Shown: positions 45,728-55,282, counted from the stretch's first letter. The stretch is 64,000 bases of DNA from Paenibacillus brevis (GCF_018919145.1 NZ_JAHLQJ010000002.1:62001-126000), one strand, 5' to 3'. Numbers and translations are program-made. Notes: generated by a model from the sequence alone, not told the origin.

Positions 45728-45757
45728 TGCGTGCAGATCATGGGCGGCATGCTCTAT

Positions 45758-46210
45758 TTATTGCTTGCGTCCACCGGACAGAACCAGATGCAGGAGCCAG
45801 CCGATCAGTCCTGTGACAGCACCAGCAACAGCGCCGGTTACCAAGCTGCTGATGAGCATGAAGCTTCTCATCAGAACCGCCTGTAATGCCGGGGCCATTC
45901 CGCTTAGATTGCCGCCCAGCACCGGCGGGGTATCGAAGGCGAATACCCAGAGTACAAGATGGATCACGCCTAGATACAGCCCATAGATCAAGCCGATAGC
46001 CAGCAAAGCCTGAAACGGCTTGTTTGTCTTGCTGACCAGCACAAAGCCGATCCACAAAATAAAAGGCACCACGGCGAGAAGCAGATTGAGAGTACCGTGC
46101 GGATCCGCGAGATGGAGGTCGTGGAAGAAGACGCGCGGTGCGCCCAATATGGCCAATATCGCCAGGCTAGGTAAGGAAAGACCGGTAAAGCTTTTTATTC
46201 GTTGATTCAT
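45758..46210 (-). CDS. Small membrane protein, function unknown
   Basis: 150 residues from ATG 46210 (AAGGGGGC upstream). The long frame to 46558 adds a non-family leader and overlaps the response regulator promoter. Four hydrophobic segments: SLAILAILGAPRVFF, LLLAVVPFILWIGFVL, ALLAIGLIYGLYLGVIHLVL and SLVTGAVAGAVTGLIGWLL. Not recognised beyond that. Divergent from the two-component system, so it may be its target. Confidence 0.75.
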   Translation of the reverse strand: MNQRIKSFTGLSLPSLAILAILGAPRVFFHDLHLADPHGTLNLLLAVVPFILWIGFVLVSKTNKPFQALLAIGLIYGLYLGVIHLVLWVFAFDTPPVLGGNLSGMAPALQAVLMRSFMLISSLVTGAVAGAVTGLIGWLLHLVLSGGRKQ

Positions 46211-46384
46211 AATAATGCAGCCCCCTTGGCAGGTATTGATGATAGATGAACGTTGATCTGAATTCATCATACCGGGAGAATGTTGTGAACTTATGACGAT
46301 CCTGCACGGTCTCCATGAAATGTCGCGAATCGCAAGTGACGGACCAGATCCTGTGGCATAATGGGAGAAAAGGGGGGATTGTGC

Positions 46385-47089
46385 GTGGCTTATGAACTGT
46401 TGATCGTGGACGACGAGCAGAAGGTGCTTGATTTTGTCAGGCCATTCCTGGAGGAAGAAGGGTATGCCGTACGGACGGCGACGAATGGCCGGGAGGCGCT
46501 GCGCATAGCGCGCGAGCTGAAGCCGGATCTGATTGTGCTGGATTGGATGATGCCGCAAATGAACGGGCTTGAGGTGTGTACCGAGCTGCGTAAGTTCAGC
46601 GATGCAGGGATCATCATGCTTACGGCCAGAACGGAGGAAGTGGATAAGCTGGTTGGCCTTGAAATCGGGGCTGATGATTATATGACCAAACCCTTTTCGT
46701 TAAGGGAGCTGGCTGCTCGAATTCGCTCCGTGTTAAGGCGGGTGCGCAAGCAGGAGGAATATCCCGAACCGCAGCTGCTGCAGCGGGGCGGCTTGACGAT
46801 CTCTCATGCGGAATACCGCGTATGGCGGGGAGATGAAGAACTGCTCCTAACGCCAACGGAATACAAGCTGCTTACTACCTTGGCCGACCGGCCGGGAGTG
46901 GTCTACAGCCGTCTGCAGTTGCTTCAGCTGGCACTGCCGGATGATCTGCTGAACGATGAACGCACGGTGGATGCCCATATAAGCCGTCTCCGTAAAAAAG
47001 TGGAGGAGGACCCGGCGCATCCCGTTTATATTCAGACCGTATACGGATTCGGATACCGGTTCTCCCAGTCCGGAAAGGAACCGCTATGA
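46385..47089 (+). CDS. OmpR-family response regulator
   Basis: 234 residues from GTG 46385, six bases after GGGGGGA. Receiver domain with acidic pocket VDDEQ, phospho-acceptor Asp in IVLDWMMPQMNG, MLTAR and Lys in DYMTKPFSLREL; winged helix with LTPTEYKLLTTLADRPG, RTVDAHISRLRKKVEED and TVYGFGYRF. Overlaps the kinase gene by 4 bp (ATGA). Confidence 0.95.
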   Translation: MAYELLIVDDEQKVLDFVRPFLEEEGYAVRTATNGREALRIARELKPDLIVLDWMMPQMNGLEVCTELRKFSDAGIIMLTARTEEVDKLVGLEIGADDYMTKPFSLRELAARIRSVLRRVRKQEEYPEPQLLQRGGLTISHAEYRVWRGDEELLLTPTEYKLLTTLADRPGVVYSRLQLLQLALPDDLLNDERTVDAHISRLRKKVEEDPAHPVYIQTVYGFGYRFSQSGKEPL

Positions 47090-48441
47090 GTGTTCGCCGC
47101 AAAATGTTCCTTGGCTTCTCCATGCTGCTGCTCGTGATGGGGATACTGTCCTTTGCCGGTACGTATTCGGTCGTGGATCGGCTGATGAGCCAAATGGCGG
47201 AAGCGACGCAGCGAGAAGTGGTGGACCGGGCCGTGGGCCAGCTGGTATCGATGTACGACAAGGCTTCAGGCTGGAGCCATCTGCTTGAGACGGAACGGCT
47301 GCCCTTGAGTAATGACAATGACAGCGTGCTGATTATCAATGCGAAAGGTGAGCCTTCCGCGCGGATCGGCGAGCTCGGCGACCGTGCGCTGGAGCGCTTC
47401 GGGATGAAGAAGAACGTGACTACTGATGACGGACAAGCCTGGACCATCTATTATGCAAATTCGGCGATCCATTTTGTCGGATTATTCAAATATGCGTTTC
47501 GAGATTCTCTGGTGTTTCTTCTGGGCGGGCTCGCCGTGTTGTTAACCGCGGTGGCCCTGGTTGCGGCGTATGGGCTGGCGCGTCATCTTACGGCTCCGAT
47601 CCGCCGGATGATTCCGGTGATCGACCAGCTTGTGGCCGGTCAATATCAAGCTAAGGTGAAGGTGGATTCCAAGGATGAATTCGGCAGGATCGCTGCCGCG
47701 CTGAACAACCTGTCGGCCGGGCTGGAACAGGCGGAGCATGCGAGGAAGACGATGACCGCCGACATTGCCCATGAGCTCCGTACACCTCTGTCGATTATCG
47801 GTGGGCGTCTGGATTACTACCAGCAGAGCGGCAGGCCGGTGCCGCCGGAGCAGTTGCTCCCGCTTCAGGATGAATTGATTCGGCTGGCACGGATCGTCAA
47901 CGAGCTGCAGGAGCTGTCCCGGGCGGAGGCAGACCAATTGATTCTGCAAAAGGAGCGGGTGGATATCTCCGAGCTGCTCGGGCGGATTGTGGAGAAGGTG
48001 CAGCTGGAGGCGGAAGAGCACGGGCTAACGATCACACTTAACACATGGCCTGCTTTCTCGAGCGATTGGCCGCCGGTATGCTTGGGAGACAGGCACCGAT
48101 TGACTCAAGTCTTCCTCAATCTATTGATGAACGCGATCCGCTATACGCCTTCGGGTGGGACTATTGAAGTAACGGTCGCCACGGAGCCCGATGAATTGCT
48201 CATTTCGGTAGCCGATACCGGAATCGGGCTTTCTCCCGAGCATTTGCCGCATCTGTTCCAAAGATTTTACCGGGCGGACCCTTCGAGAGATCGGCACAGC
48301 GGAGGCAGCGGACTGGGTCTAGCCATTGCAGCCGAATATGTCCGGGCCCACGGCGGAGAGATTACAGCGGAGAGCGAGCTCGGCGAGGGAAGCGTCTTCC
48401 AGGTCAGGCTTCCGCGGGATCAGGCTAATTCCGCGTTATAG
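47086..48441 (+). CDS. Sensor histidine kinase (BaeS/HAMP type)
   Basis: 451 residues. TM1 near 8-28, extracytoplasmic loop about 30-130, TM2 about 140-163, HAMP about 165-220, HisKA with His in MTADIAHELRTPLSIIGG, HATPase with NLLMNAIRYTPSGG (N box), VADTGIGLSPEHLPHLF (G1/F) and GGSGLGLAIAAEYVRAHGG (G2). Signals to the regulator just before it. Stimulus unknown. Confidence 0.95.
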   Translation: MSVRRKMFLGFSMLLLVMGILSFAGTYSVVDRLMSQMAEATQREVVDRAVGQLVSMYDKASGWSHLLETERLPLSNDNDSVLIINAKGEPSARIGELGDRALERFGMKKNVTTDDGQAWTIYYANSAIHFVGLFKYAFRDSLVFLLGGLAVLLTAVALVAAYGLARHLTAPIRRMIPVIDQLVAGQYQAKVKVDSKDEFGRIAAALNNLSAGLEQAEHARKTMTADIAHELRTPLSIIGGRLDYYQQSGRPVPPEQLLPLQDELIRLARIVNELQELSRAEADQLILQKERVDISELLGRIVEKVQLEAEEHGLTITLNTWPAFSSDWPPVCLGDRHRLTQVFLNLLMNAIRYTPSGGTIEVTVATEPDELLISVADTGIGLSPEHLPHLFQRFYRADPSRDRHSGGSGLGLAIAAEYVRAHGGEITAESELGEGSVFQVRLPRDQANSAL

Positions 48442-48566
48442 GCTCATAGGCTCTAACAAGTGAAACAAGTACATCAATGCAACTCTTTCTGCCGAACCTT
48501 CTTCTGTCGTAACCTTTCTCCATTTATCTCCGTCTAGGCATAAAAAGGAGTAAGGAGGTACGTATA

Positions 48567-49808
48567 TTGAAGAAGCTCGTCGGCATCATGATCTTTTCGT
48601 CGGCATTGGTTCTGTCCGGTATGAACCCGCTGGCTGGCGATCCGAGTCCGCGTGTATCGATTTTGGCAGCACTGGCGCCATCGGATGAGACGACAAATAA
48701 GTTTGAGAGCGAAACGGATATCGCCAAAATATACCTGATCAAGCATCGAATGACGATGGAACTTGGATCAGACAAGACGAAGGGCAACCTCGACGGGAGC
48801 GAGGTTCAAGTCGACCCCGCAAGCTTACGGGACGGGCATATGTATATATCGCTGCGCACCTTGAAGCTAAGCGGAGCCGCCGCATCGGTCGGTTGGGATG
48901 CACAGAAGCAGGAGGCTAAAGTCACTATGAAGCCGGAGCTGTCTTCATCCTGGCAGGAGCTTATCTTCCGGGCCGGCTCCTCAGGGGCCTTTCGCCCGAA
49001 CGGAAATGTGCTTGCCGGGGCTGAGATTCCCGAGCTGCTCTTGTCCGAAGGAAGAGTATATATCCCGGTCAAGTCTCTTTCGCTGCTGGGAATTGCTGCA
49101 TCAGCGGATCAAGGGAGGTTGGTGCTGGAGTGGAGTGAGAAATTCATTGAAGTAACTAAGCAGCTACAAGAATCGAAGGGGACACAGGTGACCTTCTCCG
49201 CTCTGTATCAGCAGGAGATGTATGCGCCGCAGATTTTGACCTCTTATGGCAGCGGGGCCTGGGGCGGCGGTACCGGGCGGCAGACAGGCAGCGGGATTGA
49301 CCTGGACGGCCGGATCTATAACCGGATGGAATATACCGTGGAATTGCGGCCGGGAGTGAACCCGCTTAGACTGTATGCGGTATCTGCCGGGATGGCGGAT
49401 TTCTCGGTCACGCGGACTGTGGATAATCCGGAGCAGATTCCGGTATCCTTTACGGAGCAAGGTGCAGAGTATGTCGAACTCATCCTGCCGGAATCCGGAT
49501 ATGTGAAGCTGAATGCCGGCAAGGAATTAACTTTGGCCGGGGGACTCAAGAAGGCTGGTTCCGGCCTGGACGAACTGACGATCATTCAGCAGAGATACGA
49601 GTCTGACGATAATGATGCGGGGAAGCCGGGGTATAAGACGGTTAACACCGCGACCCTGTCAATCTCAGAAGGCGAATTTAACGGCAAGATCTTTTTCCCG
49701 GAGCCTGGAGACTATCTTCTGCAGGTCTACAGTCCCCGTTACATTCCGATGCCTGAATCGGAGCCGGCTTCCGTGCTCTGGGCAGAGCTCGTTGTGAAGG
49801 TGGAATAA
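48567..49808 (+). CDS. Secreted protein with copper-amine-oxidase-N-like domain
   Basis: 413 residues, TTG start 8 bases after AAGGAGGT. Signal peptide 1-25. Two copper amine oxidase N-like halves about 60-190 (YISLRTLKLSGAAASVGWDA; VYIPVKSLSLLGIAASADQG), then a unique region of about 220 residues with beta-rich pattern (YVELILPESGYVKLNAG; FFPEPGDYLLQVYSPRY). No enzyme motif. It follows the two-component genes by 125 bp, so it may be a target of that system. Confidence 0.82.
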   Translation: MKKLVGIMIFSSALVLSGMNPLAGDPSPRVSILAALAPSDETTNKFESETDIAKIYLIKHRMTMELGSDKTKGNLDGSEVQVDPASLRDGHMYISLRTLKLSGAAASVGWDAQKQEAKVTMKPELSSSWQELIFRAGSSGAFRPNGNVLAGAEIPELLLSEGRVYIPVKSLSLLGIAASADQGRLVLEWSEKFIEVTKQLQESKGTQVTFSALYQQEMYAPQILTSYGSGAWGGGTGRQTGSGIDLDGRIYNRMEYTVELRPGVNPLRLYAVSAGMADFSVTRTVDNPEQIPVSFTEQGAEYVELILPESGYVKLNAGKELTLAGGLKKAGSGLDELTIIQQRYESDDNDAGKPGYKTVNTATLSISEGEFNGKIFFPEPGDYLLQVYSPRYIPMPESEPASVLWAELVVKVE

Positions 49809-49840
49809 TACGGACAGATCCGGGAGTTTGATCTTCCAGG

Positions 49841-50428
49841 CTATTTTTGACCCCCTGCAGCCGCTTCCTGCCTGCACAGACAATCGACGGTATGGTCATT
49901 CACCATCCCGGAGGCCTGCATGAAAGCATAAAGGATCGTAGAGCCGACGAACTTCATTCCTTTTTTCTTAAGCGCCTTGCTCATGGCATCGGATACCGGG
50001 GTCGAAGCCGGAACCTCTTTGATATGTGTCCAGTTGTTGATGACAGGCTCACCGCCTGCAAAGCTCCACAAGTACTCGGAGAAGCTTCCTGATCCCGGGT
50101 CCTCCATGATCTCCAAATAAATACGCGCATTCGTAATGACGGACTGAATTTTAAGCCGATTTCGGATAATCCCGGAGTTTTGCATCAGCTCTTCGACCTT
50201 CTCAGGACCGTATCGAGCGATGATATGGGGATCGAATTGGTCGAAAGCCTCACGGAAATGCTCGCGCTTTTTCAGGATCGTATACCAGCTTAACCCGGCC
50301 TGCATTCCCTCTAGGATCAGCAATTCGAACAGCTTACGGTCATCGCGAATCGGCTTGCCCCATTCTTCGTCATGGTAGGCGATGTATAACGGATCGGAAT
50401 TGACCCAGGCACAACGGACAGTATTCAT
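49841..50428 (-). CDS. tag: DNA-3-methyladenine glycosylase I
   Basis: 195 residues from ATG 50428, about 11 bases after AGGAG. Tag fold: VRCAWVNSDPLYIAYHDEEW near the N-terminus, LFELLILEGMQAGLSWYTIL with catalytic Glu, KFVGSTILYAFMQASGMVND and zinc-type HTVDCLCR. Removes 3-methyladenine from alkylated DNA. Downstream of thrC on the same strand, separated by a terminator. Confidence 0.94.
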   Translation of the reverse strand: MNTVRCAWVNSDPLYIAYHDEEWGKPIRDDRKLFELLILEGMQAGLSWYTILKKREHFREAFDQFDPHIIARYGPEKVEELMQNSGIIRNRLKIQSVITNARIYLEIMEDPGSGSFSEYLWSFAGGEPVINNWTHIKEVPASTPVSDAMSKALKKKGMKFVGSTILYAFMQASGMVNDHTVDCLCRQEAAAGGQK

Positions 50429-50454
50429 ATAACAAGACACTCCTCATTAGGTAG

Positions 50455-50502
50455 TTGAAAAGGAAGGGGCCTAACCGCACATTACTGGTTAAGCCCCTTT
50501 GT
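50455..50502 (-). terminator. Terminator after thrC
   Basis: AAGGGGCTTAACC pairs with GGTTAGGCCCCTT around a 10-nt loop, followed by CCTTTTC on the minus strand. Confidence 0.85.
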
Positions 50503-50507
50503 TGTTA

Positions 50508-51896
50508 TTAATAAAATTGCAGCAACTCCGCTTTCACGGCTTCATTCGTACCGCTGACTTGCTTCTGATGCTGCGTCTTATCGAACAGTGCCTGGATCTG
50601 TGCCGGGAAGGTCTGTTCAATCTGGATCAACTCAATAGCCTCATTGAATTTCGCTGGGTGGGCAGTAGCAAGCGCGACCGTAGCCTCTCCCCGAGCGCCA
50701 AGCTGCCCGGCAGCCGCGACACCGCAAGCGGTATGCGGATCAAGCAGGTAGCCTTCATCATCATGTACCTGTCCGATTGTAGCAAGGCAATCGTCGTTCT
50801 CGACACTTGCGGCAGCAAAATCTTGCTGCACCTTAGCCAGCAGGTCACCCTCTACGGAAATGCGTCCCTCGGTGCGGAAAGCGTCCATCCGGGCGGATAC
50901 GGCCGCTCCGTCTTCACCTAGCAGATAGTAAAGATAACGCTCGAAGTTGCTCGCAACCTGAATATCCATCGACGGGCTATAGGTCATATGGAACTCGCCC
51001 GGCTGGTAGACGCCATTATTTACGAAGCGCTCGAGGATGTTGTTCTCGTTCGTGGCGAGAATCAGTTTGCCTGCGGGAAGCCCCATTTTTTTCGCCAGAT
51101 AACCAGCAAAAATATCCCCAAAGTTCCCGGTCGGAACACTGAAATGGATCGGACCTGTCACGCCATGATTGAGCAGTTCAAAGTAAGCGAAGAAGTAGTA
51201 GACGGTTTGAGCCAGAATCCGTGCGAAGTTGATGGAATTAATCGCCCGCAAATGGTATTCATTCTTGAAGCCGATATCCGCGAACAATTCTTTGATGATC
51301 CGCTGGCAGTCATCGAAATTGCCGTCTACAGCCAGATTCAATACATTTTGGTCCTCCACCGTAGTCATTTGCAGCTCCTGTACCTTGCTGACCTTGCCCT
51401 TAGGATGGAGAATGCAAATTTTGATGCCTTCCTTGCCCCTTACGCCCTCGATGGCCGAAGCGCCCGTATCTCCGGATGTAGCCCCGAGGATGTGAATGAT
51501 GGAATTATTCGTACGGGAAATGTAAGAGTACAGATTCCCCAGGAATTGCAGGGCAATATCCTTGAATGCAAATGTCGGTCCGTGGAATAGCTCCAACACG
51601 TACAGATCATCCTTGAGCTTGCGAACCGGAGTAACATCCTTGCTGCGGAAAGTAGAGTAGCTGCTATCGATCAGCGCCTTCAGCTCATCACGCGGAATCT
51701 CGCCATCCACATAGAGCGACATAATCTCTAACGCCAGCTCCGGATAACTTAGCTGCTGCCACTTGGCCAGGGTATCTCCTGACACCTGCGGAATCGCCTT
51801 CGGTACGAGCAATCCGCCATCGTCGGCGAGTCCCATCAGGACGGCATCAATAAAGCCGAGGCCTGCGGTCTTCCCTCTAGTACTGATGAATTCCAT
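50508..51896 (-). CDS. thrC: Threonine synthase
   Basis: 462 residues from ATG 51896 (AAAGGGGATCAAT upstream). Long E. coli-type ThrC: FISTRGKTAGLGFIDAV, PLP Lys in FHGPTFAFKDIALQF, GATSGDTGASAIEG, KVQELQMTT, INFARILAQTVYYF and PTGNFGDIFAGYLA. Converts O-phosphohomoserine to threonine. Promoter TTGGGA-17-TACAAT at 51957-51929. Single gene, with hom and thrB not in this window. Confidence 0.96.
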   Translation of the reverse strand: MEFISTRGKTAGLGFIDAVLMGLADDGGLLVPKAIPQVSGDTLAKWQQLSYPELALEIMSLYVDGEIPRDELKALIDSSYSTFRSKDVTPVRKLKDDLYVLELFHGPTFAFKDIALQFLGNLYSYISRTNNSIIHILGATSGDTGASAIEGVRGKEGIKICILHPKGKVSKVQELQMTTVEDQNVLNLAVDGNFDDCQRIIKELFADIGFKNEYHLRAINSINFARILAQTVYYFFAYFELLNHGVTGPIHFSVPTGNFGDIFAGYLAKKMGLPAGKLILATNENNILERFVNNGVYQPGEFHMTYSPSMDIQVASNFERYLYYLLGEDGAAVSARMDAFRTEGRISVEGDLLAKVQQDFAAASVENDDCLATIGQVHDDEGYLLDPHTACGVAAAGQLGARGEATVALATAHPAKFNEAIELIQIEQTFPAQIQALFDKTQHQKQVSGTNEAVKAELLQFY

Positions 51897-52213
51897 ATTG
51901 ATCCCCTTTACGACAATGATTTTCAACTATTGTAACAAAAAAAGCCGGCTTTCCCAACTGAATATTCTATTAAACTGAATTATTCGGGAATACTTCCGCA
52001 GAAGAATAGAGTACCAATAATACGTTGGAAGTTACATCAGAAGTTGTGTAAGAGGTTCTTTAACTTTATATTATCCTTTACTACCAATATTGATCGTCCA
52101 GTACTATATTACTAATTTGAAACTAATGCTAATTGACACAATCATAGTACTTTGAAGATTCATACCCTATTAAATATAAGGGGCAATATCAAATTTAACT
52201 GAATTGAAAGTAG
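51897..52213. promoter_or_regulatory. thrC promoter region and start of AT-rich tract
   Basis: Minus-strand promoter TTGGGA (51957-51952), 17-bp spacer, TACAAT (51934-51929). A small AAGCCGGCTT palindrome lies in the spacer. Beyond about 51960 the sequence is AT-rich and I see no gene or structure. Confidence 0.6.
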
Positions 52214-52532
52214 GATAAACCTGTATTGGATCCCCTTAAAATTGAGAAGCAGGCGCCTAGCTCTCAAATAAATGAAAAAGGAGGAGGTGTAGTCTCTATC
52301 ATTGCAGATCCTATTACATCTGAAAAGCAAGATCTTGAGGGTATGGTACGAACCGGATACTGGAAAATGGGGTACTTGGAAGACTCTAGTTGATAATTCA
52401 AACTGTGATTTGCTTGAAGTGAATTTTCCATCCATTGAATATGAGACAGCAGGGGTTCGTTTTGTAACAGGGAAAGGTGTAGTTACCCGGGGGCGCGTAA
52501 AAACTCGGATGTATGTTGATGAAAATATTTGA
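52214..52532 (+). pseudogene. Frameshifted paralogue of the 52648 orphan gene
   Basis: An open frame from 52214 reads IIADPITSEKQDLEGMV and GYWKMGYLED then stops (TGATAA at about 52390); a +1 frame continues with LVDNSNCDLLEVNFPSIEYE and TAGVRFVTGKGVVTRG. Both parts align in order with GYWNLGYLEDFLVDNP and TAGVRFITGKGVVTRV of the intact neighbour. Two bases missing in the FL codon pair explain the shift. The N-terminal half of the family is absent, so the copy is both truncated and broken. Confidence 0.75.
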
Positions 52533-52647
52533 TGCTTGTGAATTAACTATACTAGGTTGTTAAAAGATCCTTAAGAATTCCTTCATAATACGAGAGTAAA
52601 GCGAACGTGCCTTTCTCATTAATATTAAAAAAGGGAGAGGTTTTAAA

Positions 52648-53088
52648 ATGGCATTCACAAAAGAATATGCAGCTAAAGTTATTTTAAGTTTGGATGGCGT
52701 AAGACAAACTCAAAGAGCACAAAGAAACATCTATGACTCTGGCATCATAAATCCTGTATCTACTAGTGCCTTAACAAATTTGTTGAGTTATTCATCTGGT
52801 ATTTTAAGTCTCTTTTTAGCAAATACAGCAGCTGCTTTGGCAGCTGGTGTATTAGGCCTTGTAGCTAGCCTCACACCAAGTGAAAAGGATGTTCTCCAGT
52901 CTATGGTATATTCAGGATATTGGAACTTAGGGTACCTTGAAGATTTTCTTGTTGATAATCCTGGATACGATCTAATTGAAATTAATTTCCCATTTATTGA
53001 ATATGAGACAGCGGGGGTTCGTTTTATTACAGGGAAGGGTGTTGTAACAAGAGTTCACTCAACCAGTGGAGGATGGGTAATCTTGTAA
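52648..53088 (+). CDS. Orphan protein with central hydrophobic segment, AT-rich island
   Basis: 146 residues after AAAGGGAGAGG. Not recognised. The N-terminal about 40 residues are polar (FTKEYAAKVILSLDGVRQ), residues about 48-74 are strongly hydrophobic and Ala/Leu-rich (SGILSLFLANTAAALAAGVL), then a soluble tail with GYWNLGYLEDFLV, INFPFIEYETAGVRF and ITGKGVVTRV. No signal peptide. A broken paralogue precedes it. Base use is much more AT-rich than the flanking genes, indicating transfer. A membrane-active or secreted peptide is one idea, without direct proof. Confidence 0.7.
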   Translation: MAFTKEYAAKVILSLDGVRQTQRAQRNIYDSGIINPVSTSALTNLLSYSSGILSLFLANTAAALAAGVLGLVASLTPSEKDVLQSMVYSGYWNLGYLEDFLVDNPGYDLIEINFPFIEYETAGVRFITGKGVVTRVHSTSGGWVIL

Positions 53089-53107
53089 AAAATTCATGCA
53101 TTTAAAT

Positions 53108-53138
53108 AAAAGCGGCCAATAGAATTTGGCCGCTTTCT
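53108..53138 (+). terminator. Terminator after the orphan gene
   Basis: AAAGCGGCCAA-TAGAAT-TTGGCCGCTTT, then CTTCC. Confidence 0.85.
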
Positions 53139-53152
53139 TCCATTTATTAGAA

Positions 53153-53605
53153 TCAATTATTAAACCATTTTTCAATAGTCTCTACATCGATTTCATTCTC
53201 ATTAGTTATCTTATATGAAAAGGTTAAATTGGGTTGATTTTCAGTATACTTAAAAATACTTATATAAGTGTTATCATAGAGGGTGATTCCAAATCTTCTT
53301 TTGTCATCATCTCTTAATGTTATCCAGTATGAATCTGTATACTCAATAGTTGATAGACCCGATTCTTTTAATTTAATCAGAGATAAGCAATCAATAATTT
53401 CTTTGATTTTATTTCTTTCAGTTATGGATATTTCATTTTCATTCATCGACTTAATCATTTGTAATGAACTTATTTCCCCCACATTTAAGTCTTTTAATAC
53501 AACTTCATTAAATGTAGTTCTTTTTGAATTTTCATAAAGAGTAAATAATGAAATAACTAATAACACTACAACTATTGCCGCAATAACGTATTTCGTTTTT
53601 TTCAT
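53153..53605 (-). CDS. Small membrane-anchored protein, unknown function
   Basis: 150 residues, GAGGAGATAATTT before ATG 53605. One N-terminal membrane segment (about 6-24, IAAIVVVLLVISLFTLY) and an extracytoplasmic domain of about 125 residues with IEYTDSYWITLRDDDKRRFG and NEIDVETIEKWF. No cysteine lipobox. Convergent with the orphan gene and in the same AT-rich island; it could be acquired together with it. Not recognised. Confidence 0.75.
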   Translation of the reverse strand: MKKTKYVIAAIVVVLLVISLFTLYENSKRTTFNEVVLKDLNVGEISSLQMIKSMNENEISITERNKIKEIIDCLSLIKLKESGLSTIEYTDSYWITLRDDDKRRFGITLYDNTYISIFKYTENQPNLTFSYKITNENEIDVETIEKWFNN

Positions 53606-53819
53606 AAATTATCTCCTCGTAACGAATAATCTTACAACTATATTACACATTTTATCCTTAAATATCCACCACGCAAAAATTGTTTTAACTAATACAGAAA
53701 ATTCTTTCACGCTTGATCGCGGAGAATCAGCTCTATAAGAAAACTGCTTACCCCTGAACCCTTGCCCAGGCCCTTGCATAGCATATATCACCACTTTGAC
53801 TGGGGAAGGGCGTGGTTAT

Positions 53820-55235
53820 ATGAGCGTAGAGCTGACGGCGCTGCATTATGTGTACTTGGCCTTTATAGTGCTCATTATGGGCTTTTTATTGAAACGACGG
53901 GATACGACGATGGTTTGTGTCGCGGGCATCTTTCTGCTTGGATTGATTGCGACAGAGGCGCTGGGAAGCTCGGTTTCAGGCGTATTTAATTCCTTTATTT
54001 ATGCTACAAAGGAACTGCTCGGTACGATCATGATAATTTCGATAATCGTGGCCATGAGCCGAATCCTGATCATAACCGGTATTAACGAGACAATGGTTGC
54101 ACCGCTGACCCGTTATATTCGAACCCCCGCGGTAGCGTATTGGGGCATCGGACTCATCATGATGGTCACTTCATTCTTCTTCTGGCCTTCTCCCGCAGTT
54201 GCATTGATCGGAGCTGTGCTGCTCCCGGTCGCCCTGCGGGTTGGCTTACCGGCGCTGGGAGCAGCCGTCGCGATGAACTTGTTCGGACATGGAATTGCGC
54301 TCTCGGGCGATTACATCATCCAAGGGGCGCCGAAGCTAACCGCGGATGCTGCCGGTTTGCCGGTGAGTGAAGTGATGACGGCAAGCGTACCATTAGTGCT
54401 CATCATGGGGGCAGTGACGACAGGCGTTGCCTTTTGGATGATGCGAAGAGATATACGAAATGGTACATTTCGTGAGGGACTTGTGGCAGGTGGTGGCGGG
54501 ACGGCAGCGCTAGCTTCTTCAAGCCGTGGAGGAGAGGAGCAGGCTGTGTTGAGTCCTGCTGCTAGGAAAACGCTGGCCGTGATTATTCCGCTATTGTTCC
54601 TGGTTGATGTAATCGCGATGTTCTGGCTGAAGCTGCAGGGAGGGGATGCCACCGCACTTGTCGGAGGCACGGCAGTCTTGATTCTAGTTGTAGTAACGCT
54701 GATGGCCCATCGCAATCAGGGACTCGAGAAAGTAACGTCTTATATGATTGATGGGTTTACATTCGGCTTTAAGGTGTTTGGGCCGGTTATTCCGATTGCG
54801 GCTTTCTTTTATCTGGGAGATGCGGCCTTTGTCGAGCTGTTCGGCCAGACATTGCCTCAAGCATCGCACGGCATCGTGAATGATCTCGGGCTTGCCCTTG
54901 CGAACAGCGTACCCCTGAATGGCGCGGTTGGTGCGGTCACGGCAACAGCCACCGGTGTGATCACCGGTCTGGACGGCTCCGGCTTCTCGGGCATTTCGCT
55001 CGCAGGCTCGATTGCGCAGCTATTCGCGGCGGCCACGCACTCCAGTGCAGCCGTGTTGACTGCACTCGGGCAGGTCGCAGCGATCTGGGTCGGGGGCGGA
55101 ACCCTGATCCCGTGGGCACTCATTCCGGCTGCTGCGATCTGTGGAGTCAGCCCTTTCGAGCTGGCACGGCGCAATCTGAAGCCTGTGCTGATCGGCTTGG
55201 GCATGACCACCATAGTGGCGATCTTCCTGGTGTGA
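53820..55235 (+). CDS. Multi-pass transporter of the ion-transporter/GntP-like type
   Basis: 471 residues from ATG 53820 (GGGGAAGGG upstream). About 11-12 hydrophobic helices, beginning LHYVYLAFIVLIMGFLLKRR. Pattern elements: SFFFWPSPAVALIGAVLLPV and HGIALSGDYIIQGAPKLTAD in the first half, GVITGLDGSGFSGISLAGSI in the second, the type of paired re-entrant hairpins seen in the IT superfamily. A carboxylate or sugar-acid substrate is possible; not assigned. The nearby aldo-keto reductase is convergent. Confidence 0.8.
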   Translation: MSVELTALHYVYLAFIVLIMGFLLKRRDTTMVCVAGIFLLGLIATEALGSSVSGVFNSFIYATKELLGTIMIISIIVAMSRILIITGINETMVAPLTRYIRTPAVAYWGIGLIMMVTSFFFWPSPAVALIGAVLLPVALRVGLPALGAAVAMNLFGHGIALSGDYIIQGAPKLTADAAGLPVSEVMTASVPLVLIMGAVTTGVAFWMMRRDIRNGTFREGLVAGGGGTAALASSSRGGEEQAVLSPAARKTLAVIIPLLFLVDVIAMFWLKLQGGDATALVGGTAVLILVVVTLMAHRNQGLEKVTSYMIDGFTFGFKVFGPVIPIAAFFYLGDAAFVELFGQTLPQASHGIVNDLGLALANSVPLNGAVGAVTATATGVITGLDGSGFSGISLAGSIAQLFAAATHSSAAVLTALGQVAAIWVGGGTLIPWALIPAAAICGVSPFELARRNLKPVLIGLGMTTIVAIFLV

Positions 55236-55242
55236 TCACAGC

Positions 55243-55282
55243 AAAATCCCCCTCAGCAGTGCAGGCCGCTGCTAAGGGGGAT
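55243..55282 (-). terminator. Terminator between transporter and aldo-keto reductase
   Basis: ATCCCCCTCAGCAG and CTGCTAAGGGGGAT form a near-perfect stem; the T-run (ATTTTGC) is on the minus strand, so it mainly serves the aldo-keto reductase gene. Confidence 0.85.

Noticed and set aside
45758..46558. 266-codon version of the small membrane gene
   Set aside because: The leader overlaps the response-regulator start region and is not membrane-like; ATG 46210 has its own ribosome site.
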